Shown one piece after another: positions 53,547 to 62,129 of a DNA stretch of 64,000 bases. Origin of the DNA: Polyangium sp. 15x6 (GTDB lineage: Bacteria > Myxococcota_A > Polyangia > Polyangiales > Polyangiaceae); the NCBI RefSeq assembly GCF_029960785.1, contig NZ_JASBQE010000027.1:1-64000 (forward strand), in the 5' to 3' direction. Every line of letters begins with the position of its first letter. The first letter of the stretch is position 1. The notes beneath the pieces are model-generated. The model saw nothing but the letters and a program-made list of their open reading frames with translations. It searched no databases and was not told the origin of the DNA. Made by a program: the position numbers and the translations under genes.

Positions 53547-54401
53547 TCAGTCGCGCATTACGACCTCGAGCTCCAGGACGACGAGCGACATCGACCCCGC
53601 GAGGCCCTCGCGGCGGAACGATTGCAACGTGACGGTCGAGCCCGGCTTGCCCATCGCCGCCATGAGGCCCGAGAAGTAGCCGATCTGCATCGGGACGAAC
53701 CACGGCATGATCCAGATGGGCAGCGCCCGCTCGACGACGCGGAGCCGGTTCAGCCCCGCCCGCTCGACGTCCCATTCGCCGAAATCATAATATCGGCCGG
53801 CGAGCGGGCGGAGGCGCGAGTGCACATCGTCGGTCGAACGGCCCTGGAGCAAGGCGCGGTACTGGTGCTCCACGTCGTACGAGGCCTGCGCGCGCCCCTG
53901 CTGATGCGCGAACGTGTCGAGCTGGGAGCGCGCGAGCGAGGCGAGGACGCCGCTGCCCGCCACGAGCGGGAACATGTCGTAAAAGCTGCTCGCGAGAAAC
54001 GGCTGGCCGAAGAAGCCTTGCAACGCGGGCGTCGGCAATGCCGCGGCGAACGCCGCCAGGCCTCCTTCGACGCGGCACGTCACGAGGTGCGTGAGGCCGC
54101 GATACGCGATCCCTTTGACCCGAAACGATCCTTCCCCGGGCGGAGAAGGAAGATCCAGGTACCACGTGCGCATGTCTCCGGTCCCGGTCGGCGGGCGCGT
54201 CGAGGGGCGCGAGGAGGGGCGATCCGAAGAACTCGGCCCCCAGGTGTCCGTCAAGCGAGGCGCGCCTTCGCTCGACGGCGGCGGCCAGCTTGGCCGCCCG
54301 ATGCCGCTGCTGATCGGGGGACCCGCGGGCGCGCGCTCACTCGGACGCTCGGGCGCGACGGACGGCGGCGGTGGAGTCGTGCGACGTGGAGGCGTTTGCA
54401 T
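53547..54401 (-). CDS. Possible TIGR02265-like protein, myxobacterial
   Basis: The 284-aa protein has a disordered Pro/Ser/Arg-rich N-terminus of about 75 residues, then a globular domain: FRVKGIAYRGLTHLVTC, ALQGFFGQPFLASSFYDMFPL, FAHQQGRAQASYDVEHQYRALL and WFVPMQIGYFSGLMAAMGKPG. The order (helix-rich start and a final GYFSGLMAAMG followed by strands) resembles the myxobacteria-restricted family TIGR02265/DUF2378, but I cannot confirm it by eye. I chose the ATG before QTPPRR; a longer start at 54485 is possible. Function unknown. Confidence 0.75.
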   Translation of the reverse strand: MQTPPRRTTPPPPSVAPERPSERAPAGPPISSGIGRPSWPPPSSEGAPRLTDTWGPSSSDRPSSRPSTRPPTGTGDMRTWYLDLPSPPGEGSFRVKGIAYRGLTHLVTCRVEGGLAAFAAALPTPALQGFFGQPFLASSFYDMFPLVAGSGVLASLARSQLDTFAHQQGRAQASYDVEHQYRALLQGRSTDDVHSRLRPLAGRYYDFGEWDVERAGLNRLRVVERALPIWIMPWFVPMQIGYFSGLMAAMGKPGSTVTLQSFRREGLAGSMSLVVLELEVVMRD

Positions 54402-54494
54402 GCCAGAACCCGGGCGCGATCGGCCGGACGATCCGTAGGGTAAACGATCCCGGCCGCCGTGGCGAGAGAATCGAAGCGCGCCCACGCGCGCGGC

Positions 54495-55139
54495 TCACGC
54501 GGGTTCGAGGAGCTTCGACCCCACGTACATCCGCGCCATGCTCTCGATGCGCTCGGCCTGCTTGGCGTCGAAGAAGGGGGGAACGCCGGTACGCGAATAA
54601 CTCATCACGTTGTCGGTCACGTCGCTGTGACCGAGCCCGAAGAAATGGCCCAGCTCGTGTGCCAGCGTGCTCGGTCGTGCGCTCGCCGCGACGATCACCC
54701 AATGCTTCGCCGGCGTCTTTCTGTGCCGCCAGTGCACGCCCATCCGGAAGAGCTTCGGATCGTCCACGTCTCGCAGGGATGCCACGATCATCACGTTGAT
54801 CCGCTTTGCCTCGAGGTGCGCGGCGAGCGCGTCCCTGTCGGCGCGCGTCTCGAGCCTGGCGAGCGCCTCCGGGAGAGCGCGCGCGGCGGCCTTGCGCAGC
54901 GTCACGCCGATCGGCGTGAAGAGCCGCGTGGCCTCGGCGATCTGCTCCGCGATCCACACCTCGTTCTGGACCGCGACGCCGTCCTCCTCGGCGACGGCGA
55001 ACGAGAGCGGGAGCGCGGGGATCGGCTCTTTTTCGGTCTTCTTCGCGAGCGAGGGCCGCGAAAGCAGGAACGAACCGGCGAAACCAAGACCCGAACCGAG
55101 GATGGCGCGACGGGAAAGCATGGCGAGGTCGATCAGCAT
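54495..55139 (-). CDS. Exported matrixin-like zincin metalloprotease
   Basis: The 214-aa protein has a twin-arginine-like signal (LSRRAILGSGLGFAGSFLL) and a metzincin motif LAHELGHFFGLGHSD (HExxHxxGxxH) followed by a Met-turn NVMSYSRTG. This is the matrixin/metzincin arrangement with three His ligands. The domain before it (VAVQNEVWIAEQIAEATRLF, VTLRKAAARALPEAL) is short. The R-R in the signal suggests folded export by Tat (inference). An ATG a few codons further in would keep only the LSRRAILG start. Substrate unknown. Confidence 0.85.
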   Translation of the reverse strand: MLIDLAMLSRRAILGSGLGFAGSFLLSRPSLAKKTEKEPIPALPLSFAVAEEDGVAVQNEVWIAEQIAEATRLFTPIGVTLRKAAARALPEALARLETRADRDALAAHLEAKRINVMIVASLRDVDDPKLFRMGVHWRHRKTPAKHWVIVAASARPSTLAHELGHFFGLGHSDVTDNVMSYSRTGVPPFFDAKQAERIESMARMYVGSKLLEPA

Positions 55140-55219
55140 AATCGATCCGGGCGGACGCCGCGAGCGTGCGAGCGCGACGCGGCGGGAAGCAGGCACGCGC
55201 CCTGCCTCGGATCGCGTTC

Positions 55220-55612
55220 ATGCAGCAACCTGACGTCGTGGCCATCATTCACGAAGACGAAGCAGTGGCGAGGTCGCTCGCCGAGGAGATCGAGGCGACG
55301 GGCCTCCGCGTGGTCACGGCCGCGCTGGGCTCGCTCGTCGCGGCGCCCGAGGCGGCGCTCGCGCTCTTCGCCCGGCACGATCCACGCGTCGTCGTGTACG
55401 ACGTGTCTCCGCATGACGAGAGCGTCCCGTTCCTCACGTTCCTGCGCAAAACCAAGATCGGCTCGCGCCCCGCGTTCGTCCTCACGACAACGGCGGCGCA
55501 CGACCACGAGCCGCTGCTGCGCGAGGCGATCGACCTCCGGAGCTGCCCGCACGCGGTCGATGCCCTCGTCTCCGCCGTGACGCGCGCCGCCTCCGCCCGC
55601 CGCGCCGCCTGA
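55220..55612 (+). CDS. Degenerate stand-alone receiver-like protein
   Basis: The 130-aa protein has a receiver-like pattern: VVAIIHEDEAVARSLAEE with the acidic pair, VVVYDVSPHDES with the candidate phospho-acceptor Asp, and VLTTTAAHDHE with the Thr position. The conserved Lys-Pro before the last helix is replaced by RSCPHAVDAL, so the Lys is missing. Without Lys, phosphorylation-driven switching is doubtful. It is divergent from the zincin gene. It could be a pseudo-receiver that binds a partner constitutively. Confidence 0.72.
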   Translation: MQQPDVVAIIHEDEAVARSLAEEIEATGLRVVTAALGSLVAAPEAALALFARHDPRVVVYDVSPHDESVPFLTFLRKTKIGSRPAFVLTTTAAHDHEPLLREAIDLRSCPHAVDALVSAVTRAASARRAA

Positions 55613-55621
55613 TCCGCCCGA

Positions 55622-55638
55622 TCCAGGCCCAGCCTGGA
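55622..55638 (+). terminator. Hairpin after the receiver-like gene
   Basis: TCCAGGC (55622-55628), loop CCA, GCCTGGA (55632-55638): a perfect 7-bp stem beginning nine bases after the stop codon. No U-tract follows. Confidence 0.45.
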
Positions 55639-55655
55639 AATCAACGCGCCGCGTC

Positions 55656-55684
55656 TTGACATGTAACACGACGCGTCATAAAAG
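55656..55684 (+). promoter_or_regulatory. Sigma-70-like promoter
   Basis: TTGACA (55656-55661), a 17-bp spacer and TAAAAG (55679-55684), which matches the -10 consensus at four of six positions. It lies about 150 bp upstream of the small helical protein gene at 55832 and points toward it; the intervening DNA shows no gene and would be a long leader. Confidence 0.45.
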
Positions 55685-55831
55685 CGAACACATCCGAACG
55701 ATGTCCGGGGCGGGCTTGCGAGCTCGGAGGGCGATGCATTGCGGAGCGATTCGCACGGTCCTTCGAGCGCCGTATGCACCACCATGGCCCTGCCGGACGA
55801 GGGCTTTCCAGACGAACAGGAGGCATCCCTT

Positions 55832-56131
55832 ATGACGACGCAAACCCAGAGCGAGACGAAGATCCCGAGCCTGAAGGACGTGAAGGCCGCGTCGGCCCGC
55901 GTCGAGCAGAAGGCGCGCGAGATGTATGACGTGCTGGTCGATGCTTCCGTGAAATGGGCGGGCTTCAGCCTCGGTTACGGGCGCTCCGCGCTCACGACGA
56001 GCGCGCGCGCCCTCGAGCGCGCGGCCGAGCGGCTCGCGACGCTCGAGGAAAAGCTGCCCAAGAAGGCGCCCGAGGGGCCCGCCGAGGCGCAGGCGGCCGA
56101 GACCGCCACGCCGGATCCGAACGTGAACTGA
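55832..56131 (+). CDS. Small helical protein, phasin-like or coiled-coil
   Basis: The 99-aa protein begins MTTQTQSETKIPSLKDVKAA and is predicted helical and charged (ARVEQKAREMYDVLVDASVKW; ALERAAERLATLEEKLPKKAP) with an Ala/Pro/Glu-rich tail. It has a perfect AGGAGG Shine-Dalgarno eight bases before the ATG and a candidate promoter upstream. The amphipathic helical content recalls phasins, but no phasin signature is certain. Function unknown. Confidence 0.75.
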   Translation: MTTQTQSETKIPSLKDVKAASARVEQKAREMYDVLVDASVKWAGFSLGYGRSALTTSARALERAAERLATLEEKLPKKAPEGPAEAQAAETATPDPNVN

Positions 56132-56144
56132 GCCCCCCCGCTCC

Positions 56145-57686
56145 CTATTCGAGGAAGCTCTCCTCGAACGTCATCCCGATCGGCAGCGGCGCCGCGGCGC
56201 CGCTCTCGATCATCCCCGCCACCGGATACGCGCAATAGTCCAGGCTGAAGGCCCCCGCGGGCCGATGGTTCCCGGACAAACCAATCCCGCCGAACGGGAG
56301 CTTGCTGCTCGCGCCCGCGGTGCCGGTGTTGACGTTCACGCAGCCGGCGCGCGCCTCGGCGAGGAATCGGTCGATGACGCCCGCGTCCTTCGTGAAGATC
56401 GAGGCCGCGAGCCCGAACCGCGTGGCATTCGCCTGCGCGATCGCCTCGTCGACCGAATCGACGACGACGTAGCGGAGCAGCGGCCCGAAGACCTCGACGT
56501 CCGCGCCGGGCCCGTCCTCGGAGAGCGTGAACCGATCGACGCGGACGATCCCAGGCGAGAGGAAATGGCCGCCGGTCGGCGATTCGAGGGCGCGCGCCGG
56601 GAGGCGGACCTCGGCGCCGCCGGCGGCGAACCGATCCTGCGCCGCGAGCACGGCCGCGCGCGCCTCCGCCGAGATGATCGGCCCCATGAACGGCTGCGGA
56701 TCCGCGAGCGGATCCCCGACGCGGAGCCCGGACGCCATCGCCACGATCGTCCGGACGAACCGCTCGGCGACGGCGCTGTGCACGACGAGCCGCCGCGTGC
56801 ACGTGCAGCGTTGCCCCGTCGAGACGAACGCCGAGCGCGCGACCTCGATCGCCGCCTGCCGCAGATCCGCGTCGGGCAGGACGACGGCGGGGGCATTGCC
56901 GCCCATTTCCAGCGCGAGGACGCGGCCCGGCCAATCGAGGCTCGCTTCGAGGATGCGCCGGCCGACGGGCCACGAGCCCGTGAAGAGCACGCCGTCGATG
57001 TCGGGGTTCGCGACGAGGCGCGACGCGACGCTCGCGCCGCCGTGCACGAGGTTCACGACGCCGGGCGGCGCGCCCTCGGCGTCGAGCGCCTCGGCGAGCC
57101 ACGCCGCGAGGGTTTGTCCGACGGCCGGGGCCTTGTCGCTCGGCTTGAACACGACGGTGTTGCCGAGCGCGAGCGCGGGGATGATGTGCCCGTTCGGCAG
57201 GTGCGCCGGGAAATTGAAGGGGCCGAGCACGACCATGACGCCGTGCGGCCGAAACCAGGTGCGCCCCGTGCGCGAGGCCGAGAGCGGGATCTCGAAGCCC
57301 GAAACGCGCCGCAACCCGCCGTGCTCGGAGGCGTCGAGCGTGATGTCGACCTTGGCCGCGAGCAGATCGGCCTCGGCGCGCGCATCCCAGAGCGCTTTGC
57401 CCGTCTCGTCGGTGATGAGGCGGGCCATATCGGCCGCGCGGGCCTTGCAGAGGTCGCGGAAGCGGCGGAGGGCCGCGAAACGCCGCTCGGCGGGGAGCGC
57501 GGCCCAGGCGGGCAAGGCGCGCCGCGCCGCCGCGACGGCCTCATCGGCATGCGCGGGGTCGGGGCTGCCTTGCCAGACGATCTCGACGGGACGCGTGGGG
57601 TTTCGCGAAGTGATGGCGTCGCCGGGGAGCGGGACCCAGCGGCCTTCGAGGAGATTCGACGGCCCGTGCGCGAGGAGGGTAGACAT
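56145..57686 (-). CDS. astD: Succinylglutamate-semialdehyde dehydrogenase-like ALDH
   Basis: The 513-aa aldehyde dehydrogenase contains FNFPAHLPNGHIIPALALGN, FKPSDKAPAVGQ, LFTGSWPVGRRIL, catalytic Glu in LALEMGGNAPAVV and catalytic Cys in VSTGQRCTCTRR. The F-N-F-P-x-H-L-P-N-G-H start and the CTCTRR region best fit AstD, the fourth enzyme of the arginine succinyltransferase pathway, which oxidises N-succinylglutamate semialdehyde with NAD. Other ast genes are not in the window, so the exact substrate is inferred. Confidence 0.87.
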   Translation of the reverse strand: MSTLLAHGPSNLLEGRWVPLPGDAITSRNPTRPVEIVWQGSPDPAHADEAVAAARRALPAWAALPAERRFAALRRFRDLCKARAADMARLITDETGKALWDARAEADLLAAKVDITLDASEHGGLRRVSGFEIPLSASRTGRTWFRPHGVMVVLGPFNFPAHLPNGHIIPALALGNTVVFKPSDKAPAVGQTLAAWLAEALDAEGAPPGVVNLVHGGASVASRLVANPDIDGVLFTGSWPVGRRILEASLDWPGRVLALEMGGNAPAVVLPDADLRQAAIEVARSAFVSTGQRCTCTRRLVVHSAVAERFVRTIVAMASGLRVGDPLADPQPFMGPIISAEARAAVLAAQDRFAAGGAEVRLPARALESPTGGHFLSPGIVRVDRFTLSEDGPGADVEVFGPLLRYVVVDSVDEAIAQANATRFGLAASIFTKDAGVIDRFLAEARAGCVNVNTGTAGASSKLPFGGIGLSGNHRPAGAFSLDYCAYPVAGMIESGAAAPLPIGMTFEESFLE

Positions 57687-57748
57687 CGCGCAGAAGGGTC
57701 CCGGGCGTCCGGGCCCTTGTCAAGGCCCGGCGCCCCGGCTCGTCTTTT

Positions 57749-58999
57749 TTATTGCGGGGCGAACGCGACGCCGCGGAAGACGGTATTCAGCGGCGCGACC
57801 GTGGCGATCACGATCTCGGGGAACGCCGAGCCGTCGTCGAAGAGCGTGAGAACCCGGTTTTCGTTGTTCTCCGAGGTCGTCGCCACGATCTGCACGCCGG
57901 CCCCCGAGGGCTTCGCCGCAAGGCCCCGCACGCCCGCCGTGCCGTCGCTCCACGTCGCCGCGAGCGACCACGAGGCGCCGTCGAACGTCCATTTCTGAAT
58001 TCCACCGCCGCTCGCCGGGCTGCGATCGTCCGCGATGTAAAGCGTGTCCGGGCCGGCAATGCCGGCGGAAAGATCGAGCAAGACAAACCCGTACGGGCTC
58101 GCGCCGACGGTGGGCAGGCCCGGGAGCGACGCCGCGGTTTGTCCGCTCGACGTGGGCAGGCCCGCGCCGACCGTGAAGACGTTGACGAACGTGCCCGCGC
58201 CGGACGTCGCGTAGAGCTGTCCGCCGGAGGCGTGCACGCAGCGCGTATTGAGCGGGTTCGTGAGGATCTGCGTGGGCGCGCTCGAGCCGAGCGTCGTGTA
58301 ATGAATGCCGCCGGTCGTGGTGCTGTTGCCCGAGACCCAGATCGACGTGCCGTCCGAGGAGGTCGCGCCGCGCACGTTGCTGCCGTTGAACGCGCCCGTG
58401 AGCAAGGTCGAGGTGTTCACGTTGCCGAGCGCGTCGACCCGGCCGACAACGCGCGACACGAGCTGCGTACTCACGTTCAGCGTGCCCACGTCGGCGGCAT
58501 ACCCGGCGAGGAAGACGTATTTGCCATTCGCCGAGAGCGACAGGTGCCCCTCGGAGGACGCCGTCCCCGACAACGTGAGCTGGTAATTCGAGCCCGAGAT
58601 CGACTGCGGCATGCCGGTCGTCCCCGGCGCGCCCGGCGTGGCAGAGCCGTCCGTGAGCCGCCATTCGAGGGAGACCGGCGACGCCGCGGAGGAGAGCGTG
58701 GTCACGCCGTCGCCGATACGCAGGAGCACGATGGGCAATGGCCCGCTGCCGCCGCCACCGCCGCCCGAGGACGAACTCGATCCGCTGCTCGTGCTCGACG
58801 AAGACGACGACGCGCCCGCGCCCATGCCGCCCATCCCTCCGCTGCTGCTCGAGGATTGCGCGGGACCGCTCCACTCGTCGCCCCCCTCGCCTCCTGCGCC
58901 ACCGCCTCCGCCGGGACGGGAGCTTCCCTTGGCGCAGGCGAAGAAGACGAGCGGGACGACCACGAATGAAATGGAGACGAAGGTTCGAGACGAAATCAA
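57749..58999 (-). CDS. Lipoprotein with Ser/Gly linker and propeller-like domain
   Basis: The 416-aa protein starts at TTG, fixed by a GGAGG seven bases upstream. The signal is VSISFVVVPLVFFAC, followed by a Gly/Ser-rich region of about 75 residues with long Ser runs, then a beta-propeller-like body (LSLSANGKYVFLAGYAADVG, RGATSSDGTSIWVSGNSTT, GPDTLYIADDRSPASGGGIQ, GVRGLAAKPSGAGVQIVA) ending FRGVAFAPQ. Surface lipoproteins with such linkers are typical of Polyangiales. The role is unknown. It is divergent from the small gene at 59039. Confidence 0.8.
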   Translation of the reverse strand: MISSRTFVSISFVVVPLVFFACAKGSSRPGGGGGAGGEGGDEWSGPAQSSSSSGGMGGMGAGASSSSSSTSSGSSSSSGGGGGGSGPLPIVLLRIGDGVTTLSSAASPVSLEWRLTDGSATPGAPGTTGMPQSISGSNYQLTLSGTASSEGHLSLSANGKYVFLAGYAADVGTLNVSTQLVSRVVGRVDALGNVNTSTLLTGAFNGSNVRGATSSDGTSIWVSGNSTTTGGIHYTTLGSSAPTQILTNPLNTRCVHASGGQLYATSGAGTFVNVFTVGAGLPTSSGQTAASLPGLPTVGASPYGFVLLDLSAGIAGPDTLYIADDRSPASGGGIQKWTFDGASWSLAATWSDGTAGVRGLAAKPSGAGVQIVATTSENNENRVLTLFDDGSAFPEIVIATVAPLNTVFRGVAFAPQ

Positions 59000-59038
59000 G
59001 CGTGCACCTCCGGCAAAGCGTTCGGATACCCACGGCGT

Positions 59039-59263
59039 ATGCCGGATTCGTCGGGGCCGCAAGGGCGAGGCAAGGAGGGTCGGTCAGAGAAAGTCCAGCC
59101 CTTCCCGGGCGCGTACGCCCTCGGGCAGCTCGACGCCTGGAACGACGTCGAGCATTTCGTCGGCGGGCTCCCGTTCGGCGCGGTCGCCCACGTCACCGGC
59201 GCCGTGAACCTCTCGAAGCAGGGCGGGCTGCCGTTCTTGCCCGTGAGGAACGTCGGGCTCTGA
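59039..59263 (+). CDS. Small protein of unknown function
   Basis: A 74-aa frame whose third codon positions are almost all G or C, unlike the other frames over this stretch, which supports coding. It reads MPDSSGPQGRGKEGRSEKVQ, then FPGAYALGQLDAWNDVEHF and VGGLPFGAVAHVTGAVNLSK, with no signal peptide. No known family; it could be a remnant of a larger gene. The 217 bp after it up to 59480 show no convincing gene. Confidence 0.5.
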   Translation: MPDSSGPQGRGKEGRSEKVQPFPGAYALGQLDAWNDVEHFVGGLPFGAVAHVTGAVNLSKQGGLPFLPVRNVGL

Positions 59264-59480
59264 ACCCACGGGGCCCGGATCTCGCCCGGCCGGGACTCTG
59301 CCAGTTTTCCCGGGAACAATCAACACCTATGTACGTGGGGGCCAAACGAGCCCGCGCCACCCTGGGTGTAGGCTGGTTCTCGGACGTCCTCTCCAAAATC
59401 TACGGGTCGGACGAACTGGGCGGTTTGTCTTCCGCGCATGTTGTGGTAAGGGGGAATCCTCGCTGCCGAGAGGTGATCCC

Positions 59481-59828
59481 ATGCCCCGACGAACCGAACC
59501 CAGCCCCTTCTCCTCCAAGGTCGGCGCGCGCATCCGCGAGCTGCGCCTCGAGCGCAACATGTCCCTGCCCGCGCTCGGCGAGGCGAGCTCGATCTCGAAG
59601 GGCCACCTCTCGAACATCGAGCACGGCTTCGCGGCAATCACGATCGAGACGGTCGATCGCATCGCCCGCGCGCTCGATATCCCGCCCCTGTACATCCTCG
59701 CCTTCCCGACGGAGGACGAGCGGGCCCGCATCGCCGACGCCGTCCGCAAGCTGCCAAAGGCCGAGTGGAAGAAGCTGCGCAAGGAGATCGAGGGCCGCGC
59801 CCCCGCCGCTCCGAAGAAGCGCGGTTGA
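59481..59828 (+). CDS. XRE-family transcriptional regulator
   Basis: The 115-aa protein has a Cro/C1-type HTH: VGARIRELRLERNMSLPALG, SISKGHLSNIEHGFAAITIE and RIARALDIPPLYILAFP, residues 13-72. A short basic C-terminal helix follows (LPKAEWKKLRKEIEG). It has no ligand-binding domain. Such small XRE regulators often control themselves or adjacent genes. The target is unknown. Confidence 0.9.
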   Translation: MPRRTEPSPFSSKVGARIRELRLERNMSLPALGEASSISKGHLSNIEHGFAAITIETVDRIARALDIPPLYILAFPTEDERARIADAVRKLPKAEWKKLRKEIEGRAPAAPKKRG

Positions 59829-59995
59829 CGATTCGTCACGCCCCCGGGGCCCGAGCGGCTCTCCGGGGGTCTCCCCCTTCCTTCTCCCTCCCTGCCCCCG
59901 ACGTATCGAGCGCGACGCCGCGAGGCGTGTCATGAATGGGTTCGCGCGGGATGCGCGGCACGCCGCGCGTCCCGGCCGAAGGAGGATTCGACGTC

Positions 59996-60349
59996 ATGAC
60001 AGGCTGGACGATCGGGTACGGCGGTCTCTTGACCGCGCTCGGCATCGGGGGGTTCGTCGCGACAGGCAGGGAGCACAAGACGGCGCTGATCCCCGCGGGC
60101 GTGGGCGCGGCGGCGCTGGGGCTCGGCCTGCTCGCCCGTCGCGGTTCGTCCCGGAAGGCCGCGCTCGTGGGCGCGACGGCCGTGGCGGGCCTCGGCCTCG
60201 CCGGCTCGGCGCGCGGGCTCGGCAAGCTGCCGGCGCTGCTCCGCGGAGAGCCGGTGGAGCGGCCTGCGGCGGTGATCGCGCAATCCATCATGGCGGGCAC
60301 GTCCGCGGCCTATCTCCTCGCCGCCGTGCCTTCGCTGCTGCGCGGCTGA
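59996..60349 (+). CDS. Small membrane protein, TMEM14-like pattern
   Basis: The 117-aa protein has three or four Gly/Ala-rich membrane segments (YGGLLTALGIGGFVATG, ALIPAGVGAAALGLGLLA, AALVGATAVAGLGLAGSA, AGTSAAYLLAAVPSLL). The repeated G-x-x-x-G helices and the small size recall TMEM14-like proteins, but that is only a resemblance. A GGAGG ribosome-binding site lies ten bases upstream of the chosen ATG; a longer start at 59936 is less likely. Function unknown. Confidence 0.75.
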   Translation: MTGWTIGYGGLLTALGIGGFVATGREHKTALIPAGVGAAALGLGLLARRGSSRKAALVGATAVAGLGLAGSARGLGKLPALLRGEPVERPAAVIAQSIMAGTSAAYLLAAVPSLLRG

Positions 60350-60389
60350 GCCGCGCGCGGGAGCGTATCGTGGTACGATCACGTTTCCC

Positions 60390-61142
60390 ATGACGCGCCC
60401 CTCGTATTCGCCCCGGCAAACGTGGCTCTCCGACATGACCGAGCGGTGCCTCGATCCCGGCTTCGTTCGCGCCGTGCAGGCCGGGACGCACGAGGCCCTC
60501 GAAGCGCTCGTCACGCGGCTTCATCCCGGCGTGATCGAATTCCCGCTCTTGTCGGCCGAATACAGGGAGGCCCTGCTCCGCGAGATCCACGCATTCGAGC
60601 ACTGGTGCCGCCACCGAGGCGTGGGCCCGGTCCGGCCGAACAGCATGAACAACCAGGGCGTCGTGCTCGCGGAGCTCGGGCTCGAAGGGGCGATGGACGA
60701 GCTGCTCTACACCTGGCTTTCGCCGCTCACGAAATGGGCGTTTCCGGAGCATGCCGGTTCGAGCGTGGATCACCAGCATTCGTTCGTCGTGGAGTACGCG
60801 GAAAACGGCGATACCGACCTCGGGTTTCACGTGGACGATAGCGAGGTGACGCTCAACGCGTGCCTCGGGCTCTCGTTCGACGGGGCCGAGGTGTACTTCC
60901 GGGGGGTTCGTTGCGACGCCCATCGGGAGGACCCGGCGAACGACGCGGAGGTCTGGCAATGGAACCCCGCGGCAGGCCGGGCGATCCTGCACGCGGGCGC
61001 GCACCGGCACGGCGTGCATGCGCTGCGCTCCGGGAGGCGCGTGAATCTCATCGTCTGGGCGCGCAGCTCGAGGCACCGCCGCGCGCACCGCGCGCCGCAC
61101 GAAGGCCCGACGACGTGGTGCCCGCGGTGCGAGGCGGCCTGA
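60390..61142 (+). CDS. 2-oxoglutarate/Fe(II)-dependent oxygenase
   Basis: The 250-aa protein has the jelly-roll iron site: GFHVDDSEVTLNACLG with His147 and Asp149, then HRHGVHALRSGRRVNLIVW with a distal His (207 or 210) and an Arg for 2-oxoglutarate. NSMNNQGVVLAELGLE and FVVEYAENGDTDLGFH resemble prolyl-hydroxylase/OGFOD2-like proteins. It has no signal peptide. Substrate unknown; family members hydroxylate proteins or small molecules. The lipoprotein gene follows by 39 bp. Confidence 0.87.
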   Translation: MTRPSYSPRQTWLSDMTERCLDPGFVRAVQAGTHEALEALVTRLHPGVIEFPLLSAEYREALLREIHAFEHWCRHRGVGPVRPNSMNNQGVVLAELGLEGAMDELLYTWLSPLTKWAFPEHAGSSVDHQHSFVVEYAENGDTDLGFHVDDSEVTLNACLGLSFDGAEVYFRGVRCDAHREDPANDAEVWQWNPAAGRAILHAGAHRHGVHALRSGRRVNLIVWARSSRHRRAHRAPHEGPTTWCPRCEAA

Positions 61143-61181
61143 GAGATTGACAGGCAAAGCGGGCGCGGCTCTACTCGCCCC

Positions 61182-62129
61182 GTGCTCTCACGTACATGTC
61201 TCCTGGTCCTGCCGCTGCTCGCCATCGGCGGATGCTCGGGCCCGCCGCCGTCCTTCAAGGAGGCGGAGAACCTCGAAGCCCAAGCGAACTTCGAAGAGGC
61301 CTCGCAAAAGTTCGAGATCGTCTGCGCCGAGGGGCCGACGAGCCCGGAATGCCAGCAGAGCCGCCCTCGGGCCGCGGGTGCGCTCGTGACGGCCGCGACG
61401 AAGGCCGTCGAAAAGAACGAATTCGGCAAGGCCGAGCGTCTGCTCGTCCGGGCCCTCGCCCTCGCGGACGAACCCACCACAAAGGACATCGAGGCGCGCC
61501 TCGGCAAGGAAGATCTGACGGAGGGCGTTCGCTTCGAGCAGGCCGCGGCGGATACGGACAAAGGCCGCGCGTTCGACGCGATGAACACGCTCGCCGCAGG
61601 AAGCACGCCCGCGGCGACGCTGGCGAAGGCGTGGATCGAGAAGGAACGGCCGGGACTGCTGGTCGCGCAGGTGAAAGCCGCGTGTGGCCCGGAGCATCAA
61701 GGATCCTGCATGGATACGTTCGAGAAACTTTCGGCGCTTCCGCAGAAGCCGCCCGGCTTCGACGAGGCCAAAGCCGCCCACGACGCCGAGCAAAAGCGCA
61801 CGGAGAAGGTACGCGCCGAGCTCGACAGGTTCCTCGGGGTCTTCATGCAGCGGGGCAAGAAGGACCTGGCCTTCGTCTTCTGCATGGCCACGAAGACCGC
61901 CGAGATCGAGGCCGAATTCCAGCGCGTCCGCGCCTGTGAGGAAGACGTCTACGCCGACGGGAAATCCGCCTACGAGCGGTTCGACGCGCGGCAGACCGAG
62001 GACTCGCTCTTTCGCAGGCGCGTCGCGGCGCTCGGCGATCCAGGCGTCATTGCGACGTACGAGGCGCGTCGCTCCGGGGCCATCGCGACGGGCGAGGATC
62101 CGCAGAAGGCCGCGGGAGGTGCGAAATGA
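61182..62129 (+). CDS. Helical lipoprotein, paralogue of the next gene
   Basis: The 315-aa protein (GTG start) has a lipoprotein signal (LLVLPLLAIGGC) and a wholly helical body rich in Ala/Glu/Lys, with TPR-like pairs (EAENLEAQANFEEASQKFE). It aligns with the next protein in several blocks, for example WIEKERPGLLVAQVKAACG against WLTKNGPALLLDEVKAACK, and GSCMDTFEKL against GSCVDLGKKI. Both are 315 aa, so the pair arose by tandem duplication. Its stop overlaps the next start (ATGA). Periplasmic or outer-membrane tethered scaffold is a reasonable guess. Confidence 0.82.
   Translation: MLSRTCLLVLPLLAIGGCSGPPPSFKEAENLEAQANFEEASQKFEIVCAEGPTSPECQQSRPRAAGALVTAATKAVEKNEFGKAERLLVRALALADEPTTKDIEARLGKEDLTEGVRFEQAAADTDKGRAFDAMNTLAAGSTPAATLAKAWIEKERPGLLVAQVKAACGPEHQGSCMDTFEKLSALPQKPPGFDEAKAAHDAEQKRTEKVRAELDRFLGVFMQRGKKDLAFVFCMATKTAEIEAEFQRVRACEEDVYADGKSAYERFDARQTEDSLFRRRVAALGDPGVIATYEARRSGAIATGEDPQKAAGGAK

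Noticed and set aside
50558..53632. 1024-codon plus-strand open frame across galE, gltS and the lipoprotein
   Set aside because: No domain; three well-supported minus-strand genes explain the region, so the frame is a byproduct of GC-rich codon bias.
59398..59440. Imperfect GACGAAC/GTTTGTC repeat before the XRE regulator as its operator
   Set aside because: Only six of seven arm positions match and the spacing is unremarkable; chance is plausible.
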